DNA of 64,000 nt from Sphingomonas sp. 32-62-10 (GCA_002280555.1 NCEE01000023.1:62001-126000); one strand, 5' to 3'. Shown: positions 52,710-61,757, counted from the stretch's first letter. Translations and numbers: made by a program. The notes: generated by a model not told the origin, from the letters alone.

Positions 52710-53341
52710 GTGCGCTGCCCGTCCTCTACAGTTTTCGGCGCTGTCCCTATGCAATGCGCGCGCGGATGGCCTTGCTGGTGAGCGGCGTAGCGGTCGAGCT
52801 GCGCGAGGTGGCACTGGGCAGCAAGCCCGCCGAGATGATCGCCGCATCGCCCAAGGCGACCGTGCCGGTGCTGGTCCTGCCGACAGGTGGGGTGATCGAC
52901 GAAAGCATCGACATTATGCGGTGGGCACTGGCGCAGAACGATCCGGAGGATTGGCTGACGGGGGATGACGCCGCGTTGATTGCGGCTAATGACGGCGCGT
53001 TCAAGCATCACCTCGATCGCTACAAATATCCCGATCGCCACGGCGCCGCTCCGATCGCGCATCGTGATGCCGGGCTTGCGATGCTGCATGATCTGGAGGC
53101 GCGATTGGCAACCCACACGAATCTGTGCGGCGATGCACGGACCCTCACCGATATCGCGATCATCCCCTTCGTGCGCCAGTTCGCGGCGGTGGACCCGGCT
53201 TGGTTTGCGGCGCAACCTTTGCCGCGCCTGCAGACGTGGCTCACCAGCCACACAATATCGGCGTTGTTCGATCAGGCGATGCTGCGCACAAAGCCTTGGG
53301 TGCCGGGCAATCCGCCGGTCATCCTGCGTGCCCGAGACTGA
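52706..53341 (+). CDS. Glutathione S-transferase
   Basis: The product is 211 aa with a GST thioredoxin-like N domain (LYSFRRCPYAMRARMALLVSG, then ATVPVLVLPTGGVIDESIDIMRWA, where the cis-Pro and the Glu-Ser pair bind glutathione) and a helical C domain (TLTDIAIIPFVRQFAAVDPAWF). Cys in RRCPYAMR is a possible catalytic Cys, suggesting a glutaredoxin-2/omega-like thiol role. The start GTG overlaps the RNase H-like gene by four bases. The 3' end overlaps the convergent FAD gene by 23 bases. Confidence 0.88.
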   Translation: MSALPVLYSFRRCPYAMRARMALLVSGVAVELREVALGSKPAEMIAASPKATVPVLVLPTGGVIDESIDIMRWALAQNDPEDWLTGDDAALIAANDGAFKHHLDRYKYPDRHGAAPIAHRDAGLAMLHDLEARLATHTNLCGDARTLTDIAIIPFVRQFAAVDPAWFAAQPLPRLQTWLTSHTISALFDQAMLRTKPWVPGNPPVILRARD

Positions 53342-54938
53342 TCGCCACTGCCTCCGCCACCTTGATGCCGTCGACTGCCGCCGACAGGATGCCGCCCGCA
53401 TAGCCAGCGCCTTCACCCGCCGGGAACAGGCCCCTGGTGTTGAGGCTCTGGAAATCATCGCCCCGGGTAAATCGCACTGGGGATGACGTCCGCGTCTCGA
53501 CTCCCGTCAGCACGACATCGGGGTGATCGTAACCGGGGATTTGCCGCCCAAACACGGGGATCGCCTCGCGCATCGCGGTGATGGCGAAATCGGGTAAGCA
53601 TTCGGCCAGATCGGTCATGTGTACGCCGGGGCGGTAGGAAGGGGTTACCGAGGCGAGTTTCTCGGATGGCTTGCCCGCCAGGAAATCGCCGAGCAACTGC
53701 GCGGGCGCCTTGTAGCTTGATCCGCCAGCAACATAGGCGCGCGATTCCCAGTGGCGCTGGAAATCGAGGCCCGCGAGCGGATCGCCGGGGTAATCGCGTT
53801 CAGGGTCGATCGCGACGACAAAGCCTGAATTGGCGTTGCGTTCGTTGCGCGAATATTGGCTCATCCCGTTGGTCGCGACGCGGCCTTCTTCGGACGTCGC
53901 GGCGACCACCGTGCCGCCGGGGCACATGCAGAAGCTGTAGACTGTCCGCCCGTTCGAGCAGTGATGCGAGATATGATATTCCGCAGCGCCGAGCACCGGA
54001 TGCCCCGCGTGGATGCCGAAACGCGACTTGTCGATCCAGCTTTGCGGGTGCTCGATCCGTACCCCGATCGAAAAGGGTTTTGCCTCCACGAACACGCCCG
54101 CCGCATGCAGCATCGCGAAGGTATCCCGCGCGCTGTGCCCGATCGCGAGCACCACGCGCTCGGCGGCCAGATAGCTGCCGTCTTGCAGGTGCAGCCCGCG
54201 CACATGACGCTCCCCGGTCGAATCGATGGCGATGTCGATGCCGTCGACCCGCGTGCCGAAGCGATATTCGCCGCCCAGTCCCTCGATCGTCTCGCGGATG
54301 CTCTCGACCATCGTCACCAGCCGGAAGGTGCCGATATGCGGGTGGGCTTCGGTCAGGATTTCAGCGGGCGCGCCTGCCTTCACGAACTCGGTCAGCACCT
54401 TGCGGTCGAGGTGGCGGGTGTCCTTGATCCGGCTATAGAGCTTGCCGTCGGAAAACGTCCCCGCGCCGCCTTCGCCGAACTGCGCATTCGATTCTGGGTT
54501 CAGCACGCCACGCCGCCACAGCCCCCAGGTATCCTTGGTGCGTTCACGCACCACCTTGCCGCGATCGAGGATGATCGGGCGATACCCCATCTGCGCCAGG
54601 ATCAGCGCCGCAAACAACCCGCACGGCCCAGTGCCAATCACCACCGGACGGGGGGCGCCAGCGGGGGCGGTCGCGACCATATGGTAGCGCGTATCGGGGG
54701 TCCGCTGGACGCGCTTGTCCTTGCGGCAGCGGGCGAGCACGGTATCCTCGCCCTTCACATTCACATCGATCGAATAGACCAACTGGATATCGGTCTTGTT
54801 CCGCGCATCATGCGCTCGGCGGGCGATAACGTATTTGATCAGCTCGCGTGGGGTGATCCGGAGCCGCTTGCAGATTGCCGCAGGAATGGCTTCGTCGGGA
54901 TGGTGGAGCGGTAGGGAAACTTCGGTCAGGCGGAGCAT
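53319..54938 (-). CDS. FAD-dependent oxidoreductase (COG2509-type dehydrogenase)
   Basis: The product is 539 aa. An N-terminal alpha/beta region (DARNKTDIQLVYSIDV) precedes the Rossmann FAD site VVIGTGPCGLFAALILAQMG, then SNAQFGEGGAGTFSDGKLYSR, AIGHSARDTF, and the C-terminal GLFPAGEGAGYAGGILSAAVDG that contacts FAD. This is the uncharacterised FAD-dependent dehydrogenase family found in many bacteria. The substrate is unknown. Confidence 0.9.
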   Translation of the reverse strand: MLRLTEVSLPLHHPDEAIPAAICKRLRITPRELIKYVIARRAHDARNKTDIQLVYSIDVNVKGEDTVLARCRKDKRVQRTPDTRYHMVATAPAGAPRPVVIGTGPCGLFAALILAQMGYRPIILDRGKVVRERTKDTWGLWRRGVLNPESNAQFGEGGAGTFSDGKLYSRIKDTRHLDRKVLTEFVKAGAPAEILTEAHPHIGTFRLVTMVESIRETIEGLGGEYRFGTRVDGIDIAIDSTGERHVRGLHLQDGSYLAAERVVLAIGHSARDTFAMLHAAGVFVEAKPFSIGVRIEHPQSWIDKSRFGIHAGHPVLGAAEYHISHHCSNGRTVYSFCMCPGGTVVAATSEEGRVATNGMSQYSRNERNANSGFVVAIDPERDYPGDPLAGLDFQRHWESRAYVAGGSSYKAPAQLLGDFLAGKPSEKLASVTPSYRPGVHMTDLAECLPDFAITAMREAIPVFGRQIPGYDHPDVVLTGVETRTSSPVRFTRGDDFQSLNTRGLFPAGEGAGYAGGILSAAVDGIKVAEAVAISLGHAG

Positions 54939-54996
54939 GGCCCCGCCTGTACCGGTTCATGTGTCTCGACGCTATCGATTGAACGTCGTGCTAGTT

Positions 54997-55815
54997 TCAG
55001 GCCGTCGCCGCTTGCTCCAGCGCCGCAGCCCGTCGCCCGACTACCGCCTCGAAGCGCTCATGATATTTCGGGTTCTCGGTGCCCATCACTCGGTCCCAGA
55101 AGGTGAAGTACAGTCCGAAATTATAGCGACCCTCAGTATGGTGTAGATCGTGATGTGTCGTCGTGGTGAGCCAGCCGGTCCAGGGCGACCGGGTGAACCC
55201 GCTCCAAGCGAGCTCATAGCCCGAATGGCCGATCACGTTGCGCGCGATCTGGTGGCCCAGAAAGATGAAGATCGCCCAGGGCTGCATCGGCACGATATTG
55301 GCGACGATGAGAAACATGATCGGCACATAGATGCTTTCGAACACCGCCTCGATCGGCGCGAAGCTATAGGCTGCCCAGCTGGTCGGCGTGCGGCTGACAT
55401 GGTGGGTGGCATGCGCGCGGCGGAACAGTGCCTTCAGGTGCAGCGCGCGATGCATCCAATAGAACCAGGCATCGTGCATGATCACCATGACGATCACCTG
55501 GACGATCATGATGCTCAGCACTGGCGTGCCTCTCGCGACCGGCAGCCAGCCGGCATGAAACATCGCAAAGGACAGCAGGTTGACAAGGGAGAAGACGAGA
55601 ATCGTTTCGAAAGACCGGCGAAACTCACGCCAGCGATCGGCGAGCGTGGCCCTGTTGCGCTGGATGCGGCGGTGCTCGATCCATCGGCTCAACAAGGCAT
55701 AGACGATTGTCGCCCCGGCCGCCGCGATCAGATAACGGGTAAACTCGATCTGCACGGCCCAGCGAATGTCATTGACGATGACTAGCAGAAACTCGGTCGA
55801 CAGGAACTGATCCAC
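54997..55815 (-). CDS. Sterol desaturase/fatty acid hydroxylase family membrane protein
   Basis: The product is 272 aa with four to five membrane segments. The di-iron His clusters are HDAWFYWMHRALH, HATHHVS and TTTHHDLHHTEG. The family introduces hydroxyl groups or double bonds in lipids, carotenoids or sterol-like compounds. The substrate is not predictable. It stands downstream of the AraC regulator on the same strand, 95 bases apart, and may be its target by position only. Confidence 0.9.
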   Translation of the reverse strand: MDQFLSTEFLLVIVNDIRWAVQIEFTRYLIAAAGATIVYALLSRWIEHRRIQRNRATLADRWREFRRSFETILVFSLVNLLSFAMFHAGWLPVARGTPVLSIMIVQVIVMVIMHDAWFYWMHRALHLKALFRRAHATHHVSRTPTSWAAYSFAPIEAVFESIYVPIMFLIVANIVPMQPWAIFIFLGHQIARNVIGHSGYELAWSGFTRSPWTGWLTTTTHHDLHHTEGRYNFGLYFTFWDRVMGTENPKYHERFEAVVGRRAAALEQAATA

Positions 55816-55910
55816 GGGTGTCTCCTCGGATAACGATCGGTTCGCTATGGTGCGCAGCCGTGTCGTTGGTCGCTGCGAACTCGAAAATCTGCAATCGATT
55901 TCGGAATCGA

Positions 55911-56963
55911 TCAGCTTTTTTCAGTAAACATCGTTCGTCGGAAATCGCTGGGCGGTTGCCCCTCTGCGTCCCGGAACGCCCGGTTGAACGGGGCAAGGCT
56001 GCCATAACCAAGGTCCATCGCGATCGTCAGGATGGGCAGATCGACGCGTGCCGGATCAGCGAGCACGCGCTTTGCCTCGGCAATCCGATGGTGGTTGAGG
56101 AAGGCCGAGAAGTTGCGATAGCCGAGTCGCTGGTTGATCAACGCGCGCAGCCGGTGTTCGGGCGTGCCGAGCCGATCGGCAAGCACCCCAATGCTCATGC
56201 CCGATTCGCGGTAGATCCCCTGCACCATTGCCGCGTCGAGCTTTCGCTTCAGTACGCTTTCCGACGGTGTCAGTGCAGGGGCGGGCGGATGATCGTCCGC
56301 AGTCTGGGGTTCGAACAAGATATCGGCATCGCTTTGCAACAGCGCTGCGCCCATCGCCGTCGTTGCAACCAGAATGGCGAAAGCCTGAGGCAGGGTAACG
56401 ATAACGCCGGTATGCCGGAACCCGAAGATCATCTCGATCACCAGCACCATCAGGGCAAGCGTGCCTACCACGATGACAAAGCCGACGCGCAAACGCCGCC
56501 GCTTCTCGATCAGGTCATCACCGCGCTCGCTGACCGCGATCACAATCGCATGTGCCGCCATTGCCAGTGATGTGCCGCGCTGCACGATGCCAAGCCCCAG
56601 GCCAAGCGTATTGTCCACCGGACCGGCAATGCCGAAACCGATCCAGCAGCCGATCAGCGTGACCAGACCCGCGATCACCGCCAGCCGGTTGAGCGGGCGT
56701 TCGAAAAGCAGATGTGCAAACACCCACAGCATCATCGGCGTTGCCTGCGCCGCGAGCTGGATCAGCGCCCATACCGGCCCCCGCTCCGGAAGCCGTACCG
56801 GTGTCGCGAGGATCAGATAGGCGCAGATGCACGCTAGCAGTGCGACAGTCGCGGCCCGGATCGGGCGAGGCGCATGGCCGCGGCCAATGACGACGGCAAT
56901 CAGCAACAGCTGCCCGATCGTCAGCAGGCGCATCGCGCTGTCGAGGAGGAGCAGGCGGGTCAT
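55911..56963 (-). CDS. Membrane-linked AraC-family transcriptional regulator
   Basis: The product is about 350 aa. The first 210 residues contain about seven hydrophobic segments. The C-terminal 110 residues form an AraC/XylS double HTH (GMSIGVLADRLGTPEHRLRALINQ, GYRNFSAFLNHHRIAEAKRVL, ILTIAMDLGYGSLAPFNRAFRDAEG). Such proteins may sense a membrane or extracellular signal and directly control transcription. The open frame reaches 57338, but the added residues overlap the divergent lipoprotein gene and look non-coding, so I start at the ATG at 56963. Confidence 0.87.
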   Translation of the reverse strand: MTRLLLLDSAMRLLTIGQLLLIAVVIGRGHAPRPIRAATVALLACICAYLILATPVRLPERGPVWALIQLAAQATPMMLWVFAHLLFERPLNRLAVIAGLVTLIGCWIGFGIAGPVDNTLGLGLGIVQRGTSLAMAAHAIVIAVSERGDDLIEKRRRLRVGFVIVVGTLALMVLVIEMIFGFRHTGVIVTLPQAFAILVATTAMGAALLQSDADILFEPQTADDHPPAPALTPSESVLKRKLDAAMVQGIYRESGMSIGVLADRLGTPEHRLRALINQRLGYRNFSAFLNHHRIAEAKRVLADPARVDLPILTIAMDLGYGSLAPFNRAFRDAEGQPPSDFRRTMFTEKS

Positions 56964-57102
56964 GATCGGGCTTATGCAATCCGATCCGCCCAGCGTCCAT
57001 CGCCGCTTTGGCACTAGCTTGGCACCCGGATCACGTGGCCGTGCGTTGAAGCACTGATGGAAGCCGCCTGCGCGTTGCGGGCTGGCGATGTGGAGTACCG
57101 AA

Positions 57103-57558
57103 ATGGATCGTTCGTTGTTGGTGGTTATCGGTTTGGGCGTGATGCTGGGCGGGTGTGGCGACCAGAAGCCCGATTTCGATCCGAACAGCGTGCAGCTGGC
57201 GCCCAATGGCAAATCGGTACCGCCAAGCAAGGCAACCCCGGCGCCGAGCGCCGCGGCGATGGCTTTGCTCCCCTTCGAAGGAAGCTGGGGGCGCACCCCT
57301 GCCGATTGCGACCTGAGCAATGATGACCGGCGCGGCACGCTGAAGATCGAAAAGGGGCGGGTCGATTACTATGCCGCCGGTGGGCCGATCGAACGGATCG
57401 TCGCGAAAACGCCGACCAGCATCACGCTTGATCTGCGGTTGACGGGTTTCGGGCAGGCATCGCTGGTGCGCACGACCTACACGCTGGAAGTCGCGGGCAC
57501 CCGTTTGCTGCGCACCGACCTGTCGCCACCGGCTCGCGTCCAGTATACGCGCTGCTGA
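57103..57558 (+). CDS. Lipoprotein, unknown function
   Basis: The product is 151 aa. The signal MDRSLLVVIGLGVMLGGCGD carries a lipobox (MLGGC, Cys18). A Pro/Ala/Ser linker leads to a small beta-rich domain (about 60-150) with FEGSWGRTPADCDLSNDDRRGTL and two more Cys. This resembles small SnoaL-unrelated sphingomonad lipoproteins that I cannot name. GGAG precedes the ATG at 57103. It is followed by the valine degradation operon after 59 bases. Confidence 0.75.
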   Translation: MDRSLLVVIGLGVMLGGCGDQKPDFDPNSVQLAPNGKSVPPSKATPAPSAAAMALLPFEGSWGRTPADCDLSNDDRRGTLKIEKGRVDYYAAGGPIERIVAKTPTSITLDLRLTGFGQASLVRTTYTLEVAGTRLLRTDLSPPARVQYTRC

Positions 57559-57617
57559 CGCTGCATTTACCGAAACGGCGGCTTCAAAGCGTGTACGAAT
57601 TCGCCTAAGGGCGTCGC

Positions 57618-58778
57618 ATGACCCAACTCGACCTTGCCCCCCAATTCGACCTTACCGACGATCAGCGCGAGATTCAGGATCTGGCGCGCAAGTTCACCGC
57701 CGATCGGATCACGCCCTTTGCCGGCGAATGGGACGAAAAACATATCTTTCCGCGCGACACGATCAAGGAAGCGGCCGAGCTCGGCTTTGCGGCGATCTAT
57801 GTCAGCGAGGAATCGGGTGGGATCAATCTGGGCCGGCTGGAAGCGGCGCTGATTATGGAGGCGATGGCCTATGGTTGCCCATCGACCAGCGCCTTTATCA
57901 GCATCCACAATATGGCGGCCTGGATGATCGACCGGTTCGGGTCGGCCGAGGTCAAGGCCAAGTATCTGCCCGATCTGGTGTCGATGGAAACGATCGCCAG
58001 CTATTGCCTGACCGAGCCCGGCAGCGGCTCCGACGCAGCCGCGCTGAAGACCCGCGCGGTGCGGGATGGTGATCATTATGTCGTCACCGGCACAAAGCAG
58101 TTCATCTCGGGCGCTGGCGAGAACGACGTCTACGTCACGATGGTCCGCACCGGCGAGGACGGGCCGAAGGGCATTTCCTGCCTTGTCATCGAAAAGGACA
58201 TGCCCGGCGTGTCGTTCGGCGCGAATGAGCGCAAGCTCGGCTGGCATTCGCAGCCGACGCGGCAAGTGATCCTGGAGGAAGTCCGCGTGCCCTTCGCCAA
58301 CCGCGTGGGCGGTGAAGGGGAGGGGTTCCGCATCGCGATGATGGGGCTCGACGGCGGGCGGCTGAACATCGGTGCCTGCTCGCTCGGCGGGGCGCAGCGC
58401 TGCCTTGACGAGGCGATTGGCTATACCCGCGATCGCAAGCAGTTCGGCACCGCGATCAGCGATTTTCAGAACACCCAGTTCATGCTCGCCGACATGGCGA
58501 CCGATCTGGAGGCGGCACGTGCGCTGCTCTACATGGCCGCCGCGAAGGTAACGGCGAATGCCCCCGACAAGACCAAGTTCGCGGCGATGGCGAAGCGGCT
58601 CGCGACCGATACGGGCTCAGCAGTGGTCGATCGCGCGTTGCAGCTGCATGGCGGCTATGGCTATCTGATGGACTATCCGATCGAACGCTTCTGGCGCGAT
58701 TTGCGCGTGCATTCGATCCTGGAGGGCACCAATCAGGTGATGCGGATGATTGTGGGGCGGGAACTGACCCGGCAATAG
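57618..58778 (+). CDS. Acyl-CoA dehydrogenase, probably isobutyryl-CoA dehydrogenase
   Basis: The product is 386 aa. Signatures are YCLTEPGSGSDAAALKTRA, GTKQFISGAGENDVYVTMVRT, RKQFGTAISDFQNTQFMLADMAT and LQLHGGYGYLMDYPIERFWRDLRVHSILEGTNQVMRM, where Glu in ILEGTN is the catalytic base. The FAD enzyme oxidises acyl-CoA to enoyl-CoA. The neighbours (3-hydroxyisobutyryl-CoA hydrolase, enoyl-CoA hydratase, mmsB) point to isobutyryl-CoA in valine breakdown. A double hairpin follows before the next gene. Confidence 0.92.
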   Translation: MTQLDLAPQFDLTDDQREIQDLARKFTADRITPFAGEWDEKHIFPRDTIKEAAELGFAAIYVSEESGGINLGRLEAALIMEAMAYGCPSTSAFISIHNMAAWMIDRFGSAEVKAKYLPDLVSMETIASYCLTEPGSGSDAAALKTRAVRDGDHYVVTGTKQFISGAGENDVYVTMVRTGEDGPKGISCLVIEKDMPGVSFGANERKLGWHSQPTRQVILEEVRVPFANRVGGEGEGFRIAMMGLDGGRLNIGACSLGGAQRCLDEAIGYTRDRKQFGTAISDFQNTQFMLADMATDLEAARALLYMAAAKVTANAPDKTKFAAMAKRLATDTGSAVVDRALQLHGGYGYLMDYPIERFWRDLRVHSILEGTNQVMRMIVGRELTRQ

Positions 58779-58785
58779 GCAATTT

Positions 58786-58836
58786 GGGCTCCCGCGAAGG
58801 CGGGAGCCCGGTCTGGACCCCCACCTTCGCGGGGGT
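58786..58836. repeat. Two adjacent hairpins before the hydrolase gene
   Basis: GGGCTCCCGC-GAAG-GCGGGAGCCC (58786-58809) is perfect. ACCCCC-N8-GGGGGT (58817-58836) follows. The second ends four bases before the AGGAGG-like ribosome-binding site and 13 bases before the ATG at 58849. Confidence 0.85.
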
Positions 58837-58848
58837 ACAAGGAGGCAC

Positions 58849-59892
58849 ATGAGCACTGACGTCCTCACCCAGCGCGAAAGCAACATCGCCCGCATCCGCT
58901 TGAACCGGCCCGGCGCGATCCATGCGCTTAACACCGCGATGTGTGCGGCGATGCTGGAAGCGTTGGAAGCCTGGCGCGTCGATATCGGGATCGAGGCCGT
59001 CCTGATCGACCACGCCGAAGGTCGCGGCTTCTGCGCCGGTGGTGACATCCGCATGCTCGCGATGAGCGGTGCGAAGGACGGGGTGGAGGCGCGGGCCTTC
59101 TTCCACACCGAGTACCGCATGAACCACAAACTGTTCACCTATGTGAAGCCGGTCGTGGCGTTCATGGACGGGATCACGATGGGCGGCGGCGTGGGCATAT
59201 CGCTGCCCTGCCGCTACCGCATCGCCACCGAGAATACCCGGCTGGCGATGCCCGAGACCGGCATCGGGCTGTTTCCCGATGTTGGCGGTGGCTGGTATCT
59301 CTCACGGCTGCCGGGGCGGATGGGGCAGTTTCTGGCGCTCACCGGGCACCGGCTCGACGGGGCGGAGTGTTTCGCGCTTGGATTGGCAACACATTATTTG
59401 CCGAGCGCGTCGCTCGACGAGGCGAAGGCGCGGATTATTGCCGATCCCCGATCGATCGATGCTATTCTCGGGGATCTCGCTGTGACCCCGCCCGACGCAA
59501 AGATCATCGCGCATCAGGGGGAGATCGATCGCCTGTTCGCGTCGGATGTTCTCGAAGACGTGTTCGCGGCGCTTGAAGCCGATCGGGGCGATTGGGCGCA
59601 AGCGCAGTTGAAGCTGCTGCGCACCAAATCCCCGCAGACGATGAAGGTCTCGCTCCGCCTGCTCCACGAAGGCGCGCTGATGCATGATTTCGCCGATGAA
59701 ATGCGGCAGGAATATGCGGTCGGCTGCCGTGTGGTGCAGCGCCATGATTTTCTCGAAGGCGTGCGTGCGGTGATCATCGACAAGGATAATGCGCCGCGCT
59801 GGAATCCCGATACGCCGGAAGGGGTGACCGACCACGTTATCGACCAGATTTTTGCGCCGCTGCCTGAAGATGAGGCGTGGATGCCCCACTAA
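58849..59892 (+). CDS. 3-hydroxyisobutyryl-CoA hydrolase (enoyl-CoA hydratase superfamily)
   Basis: The product is 347 aa, longer than hydratases and typical of HIBCH. GRGFCAGGDIRML, FMDGITMGGGVGISLPCRYRIATE, MPETGIGLFPDVGGGWYLSRLPG and the C-terminal FLEGVRAVIIDKDNAPRWNP are diagnostic. It hydrolyses 3-hydroxyisobutyryl-CoA to 3-hydroxyisobutyrate, the substrate of MmsB encoded downstream. The ATG follows GGAGG. Confidence 0.93.
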   Translation: MSTDVLTQRESNIARIRLNRPGAIHALNTAMCAAMLEALEAWRVDIGIEAVLIDHAEGRGFCAGGDIRMLAMSGAKDGVEARAFFHTEYRMNHKLFTYVKPVVAFMDGITMGGGVGISLPCRYRIATENTRLAMPETGIGLFPDVGGGWYLSRLPGRMGQFLALTGHRLDGAECFALGLATHYLPSASLDEAKARIIADPRSIDAILGDLAVTPPDAKIIAHQGEIDRLFASDVLEDVFAALEADRGDWAQAQLKLLRTKSPQTMKVSLRLLHEGALMHDFADEMRQEYAVGCRVVQRHDFLEGVRAVIIDKDNAPRWNPDTPEGVTDHVIDQIFAPLPEDEAWMPH

Positions 59893-59903
59893 CCAACATC
59901 CCG

Positions 59904-59984
59904 CGTCACCCCGGCCCTGAGCCGGGGTCCCGCTGCCTTGGGCGGCAGGAAGAAGCGGGACCCCGGGTCAAGCCCGGGGTGACG
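59904..59984. repeat. Imperfect palindrome, CGTCACCCCGG family
   Basis: Outer arms CGTCACCCCGG / CCGGGGTGACG and inner arms GGGGTCCCGCT / AGCGGGACCCC match the element at 34668-34749. It ends 15 bases before the enoyl-CoA hydratase start. Confidence 0.9.
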
Positions 59985-59998
59985 AAAGAGAGAAAGAC

Positions 59999-60775
59999 AT
60001 GACCACCTACGAAACACTCCTTGTCGAACAGCGTGGCGCCGTCACGCTCATCACGCTCAATCGCCCGCAGGCGCTGAACGCGCTCAACAGCCAGGTGTTG
60101 GCCGAGCTGATCGCCGCGCTGGAGGCGTTCGATGTCGATCCGTCGCAGGGGTGCGCGGTCCTGACTGGATCCGAAAAAGCCTTTGCTGCGGGTGCGGACA
60201 TCAAGGAAATGCAGGCAATGGGGTTTGCCGAGATGTTCGGCACCAATCATTTCGCTGGCTATGACCGCGTCACCGCCACGCGCAAGCCGATCATCGCTGC
60301 CGTTGCGGGCTATGCGCTCGGCGGCGGGTGCGAGGTCGCGATGATGTGCGACTTCATCCTGGCCGCCGATACCGCCAAGTTCGGCCAGCCGGAGATCAAG
60401 CTAGCCGTCTCTCCGGGCATGGGCGGTTCGCAGCGGCTTGCCCGCGCGGTCGGCAAGGCCAAGGCGATGGAGATGTGCCTGACTGGCCGGATGATGGATG
60501 CCGCAGAGGCCGAGCGCGCCGGGCTGGTGAGCCGGGTCGTCCCTGCTGCCGAGCTGATCGACGAGGCTATGAAAACCGCCACGACGATTGCGGCAATGGC
60601 CCCGCTTGCCGTCAAGGCGAACAAGGAAATGGTCAACACTGCGTTCGAGACCGGGCTGACGCAGGGCATCCTTTTCGAACGCCGGCTGTTTCATGGACTG
60701 TTCGGGACGGAAGACCAAAAGGAAGGCATGGCAGCCTTTGTTGAAAAGCGCGCCGGTGTCTGGACGGGGAAGTAG
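59999..60775 (+). CDS. Enoyl-CoA hydratase
   Basis: The product is 258 aa. The oxyanion and catalytic regions are KAFAAGADIKEMQ, GYALGGGCEVAMMCDFILAAD (first Glu) and FGQPEIKLAVSPGMGGSQRLARAVG (second Glu). It hydrates enoyl-CoA, here probably methacrylyl-CoA, to the 3-hydroxyacyl-CoA used by the upstream hydrolase. mmsB begins one base after its stop. Confidence 0.94.
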   Translation: MTTYETLLVEQRGAVTLITLNRPQALNALNSQVLAELIAALEAFDVDPSQGCAVLTGSEKAFAAGADIKEMQAMGFAEMFGTNHFAGYDRVTATRKPIIAAVAGYALGGGCEVAMMCDFILAADTAKFGQPEIKLAVSPGMGGSQRLARAVGKAKAMEMCLTGRMMDAAEAERAGLVSRVVPAAELIDEAMKTATTIAAMAPLAVKANKEMVNTAFETGLTQGILFERRLFHGLFGTEDQKEGMAAFVEKRAGVWTGK

Positions 60776-60776
60776 C

Positions 60777-61757
60777 ATGACGAGCATTGCATTTATCGGC
60801 CTGGGCAATATGGGCGGCGGCATGGCCGCGAACCTGGCGAAGGCCGGCCATGATGTTCGCGCGTTCGATCTGTCACCCGATGCGCTTGATCGCGCCAAGG
60901 CGGCGGGTTGCCTGCCCGTGGCAAGCGCTGCCGCAGCCGTCGATGGCGCCGAAGTGGTCGTGACGATGCTGCCCGCTGGCAGTCATGTCGAAATGGTCTG
61001 CACTGATGAGGTGTTTCCGGCCGCCGCGCCCAACACGCTGTTGATCGATTGTTCGACGATCGATGTCGCGACCGCCAAACGCGTAGCAGAGGCTGCGCAT
61101 GCCAAGGGTCTGGTCGCGGTCGATGCGCCGGTTTCGGGCGGGATCGCGGCGGCCAATGCAGGCAGTCTGACCTTCATGGTCGGCGGCAGCGAGATCGGGT
61201 TCGAACGCGCTGAAGTGATCCTGTCAGCCATGGGCAAGGCGGTGATCCATGCAGGTGGCAACGGCGCGGGGCAGGCCGCCAAGATCTGCAACAACATGCT
61301 GCTCGGCGCATCGATGATTGCCACATGCGAGGCATTTCTGCTGGCCGAAAAACTGGGACTGAGCGCCCAGAAATTCTTCGATATTTCCAGCGTGTCATCG
61401 GGCCAGAACTGGTCGATGACGAGCTATTGCCCGGTACCGGGTGTCGGCCCGCAAACCCCGGCCGATCATGACTATCAAGGCGGCTTTGCCGTCGCGCTGA
61501 TGCTGAAGGACCTGAAACTGGCACGTCAGGCAGCGCAGGGCGCGGACGCGTCAACCCCGATGGGCGAACGCGCTGCTGAACTTTATCAGCGCTTTGCCGA
61601 TCAGGGCTATGGCGGCCTGGATTTTTCCGGCATCATCCGGATGCTGGCGGCGCCCATGATGCCGATATCTTCGGCCTTAGGCACGCTTTCGGTCAGGATC
61701 ATGCAAGGATCGCGAAAACGTGATCTCGCGCAGATTTCCCATTTATCGCCTTCGTGA
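60777..61757 (+). CDS. mmsB: 3-hydroxyisobutyrate dehydrogenase with an unusual C-terminal extension
   Basis: The product is 326 aa. IAFIGLGNMGGGMAANL is the NAD-binding loop, VDAPVSGGIAAANAGSLTFMVGG the substrate loop, and GNGAGQAAKICNNMLLG contains the catalytic Lys. It oxidises 3-hydroxyisobutyrate to methylmalonate semialdehyde. Relatives of about 290-298 residues end soon after LDFSGIIRML. Here the frame continues for about 36 further residues (AAPMMPISSALGTLS and on), antisense to the gene at 61607-61972. This suggests loss of the normal stop by a rearrangement. The core appears intact. Confidence 0.92.
   Translation: MTSIAFIGLGNMGGGMAANLAKAGHDVRAFDLSPDALDRAKAAGCLPVASAAAAVDGAEVVVTMLPAGSHVEMVCTDEVFPAAAPNTLLIDCSTIDVATAKRVAEAAHAKGLVAVDAPVSGGIAAANAGSLTFMVGGSEIGFERAEVILSAMGKAVIHAGGNGAGQAAKICNNMLLGASMIATCEAFLLAEKLGLSAQKFFDISSVSSGQNWSMTSYCPVPGVGPQTPADHDYQGGFAVALMLKDLKLARQAAQGADASTPMGERAAELYQRFADQGYGGLDFSGIIRMLAAPMMPISSALGTLSVRIMQGSRKRDLAQISHLSPS

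Noticed and set aside
56964..57338. N-terminal extension of the AraC regulator
   Set aside because: It overlaps the divergent lipoprotein gene, which has a lipobox and ribosome-binding site, and encodes low-complexity residues.
43518..59984. CRISPR array
   Set aside because: The repeats are dispersed palindromes kilobases apart, without regular spacers or cas genes.
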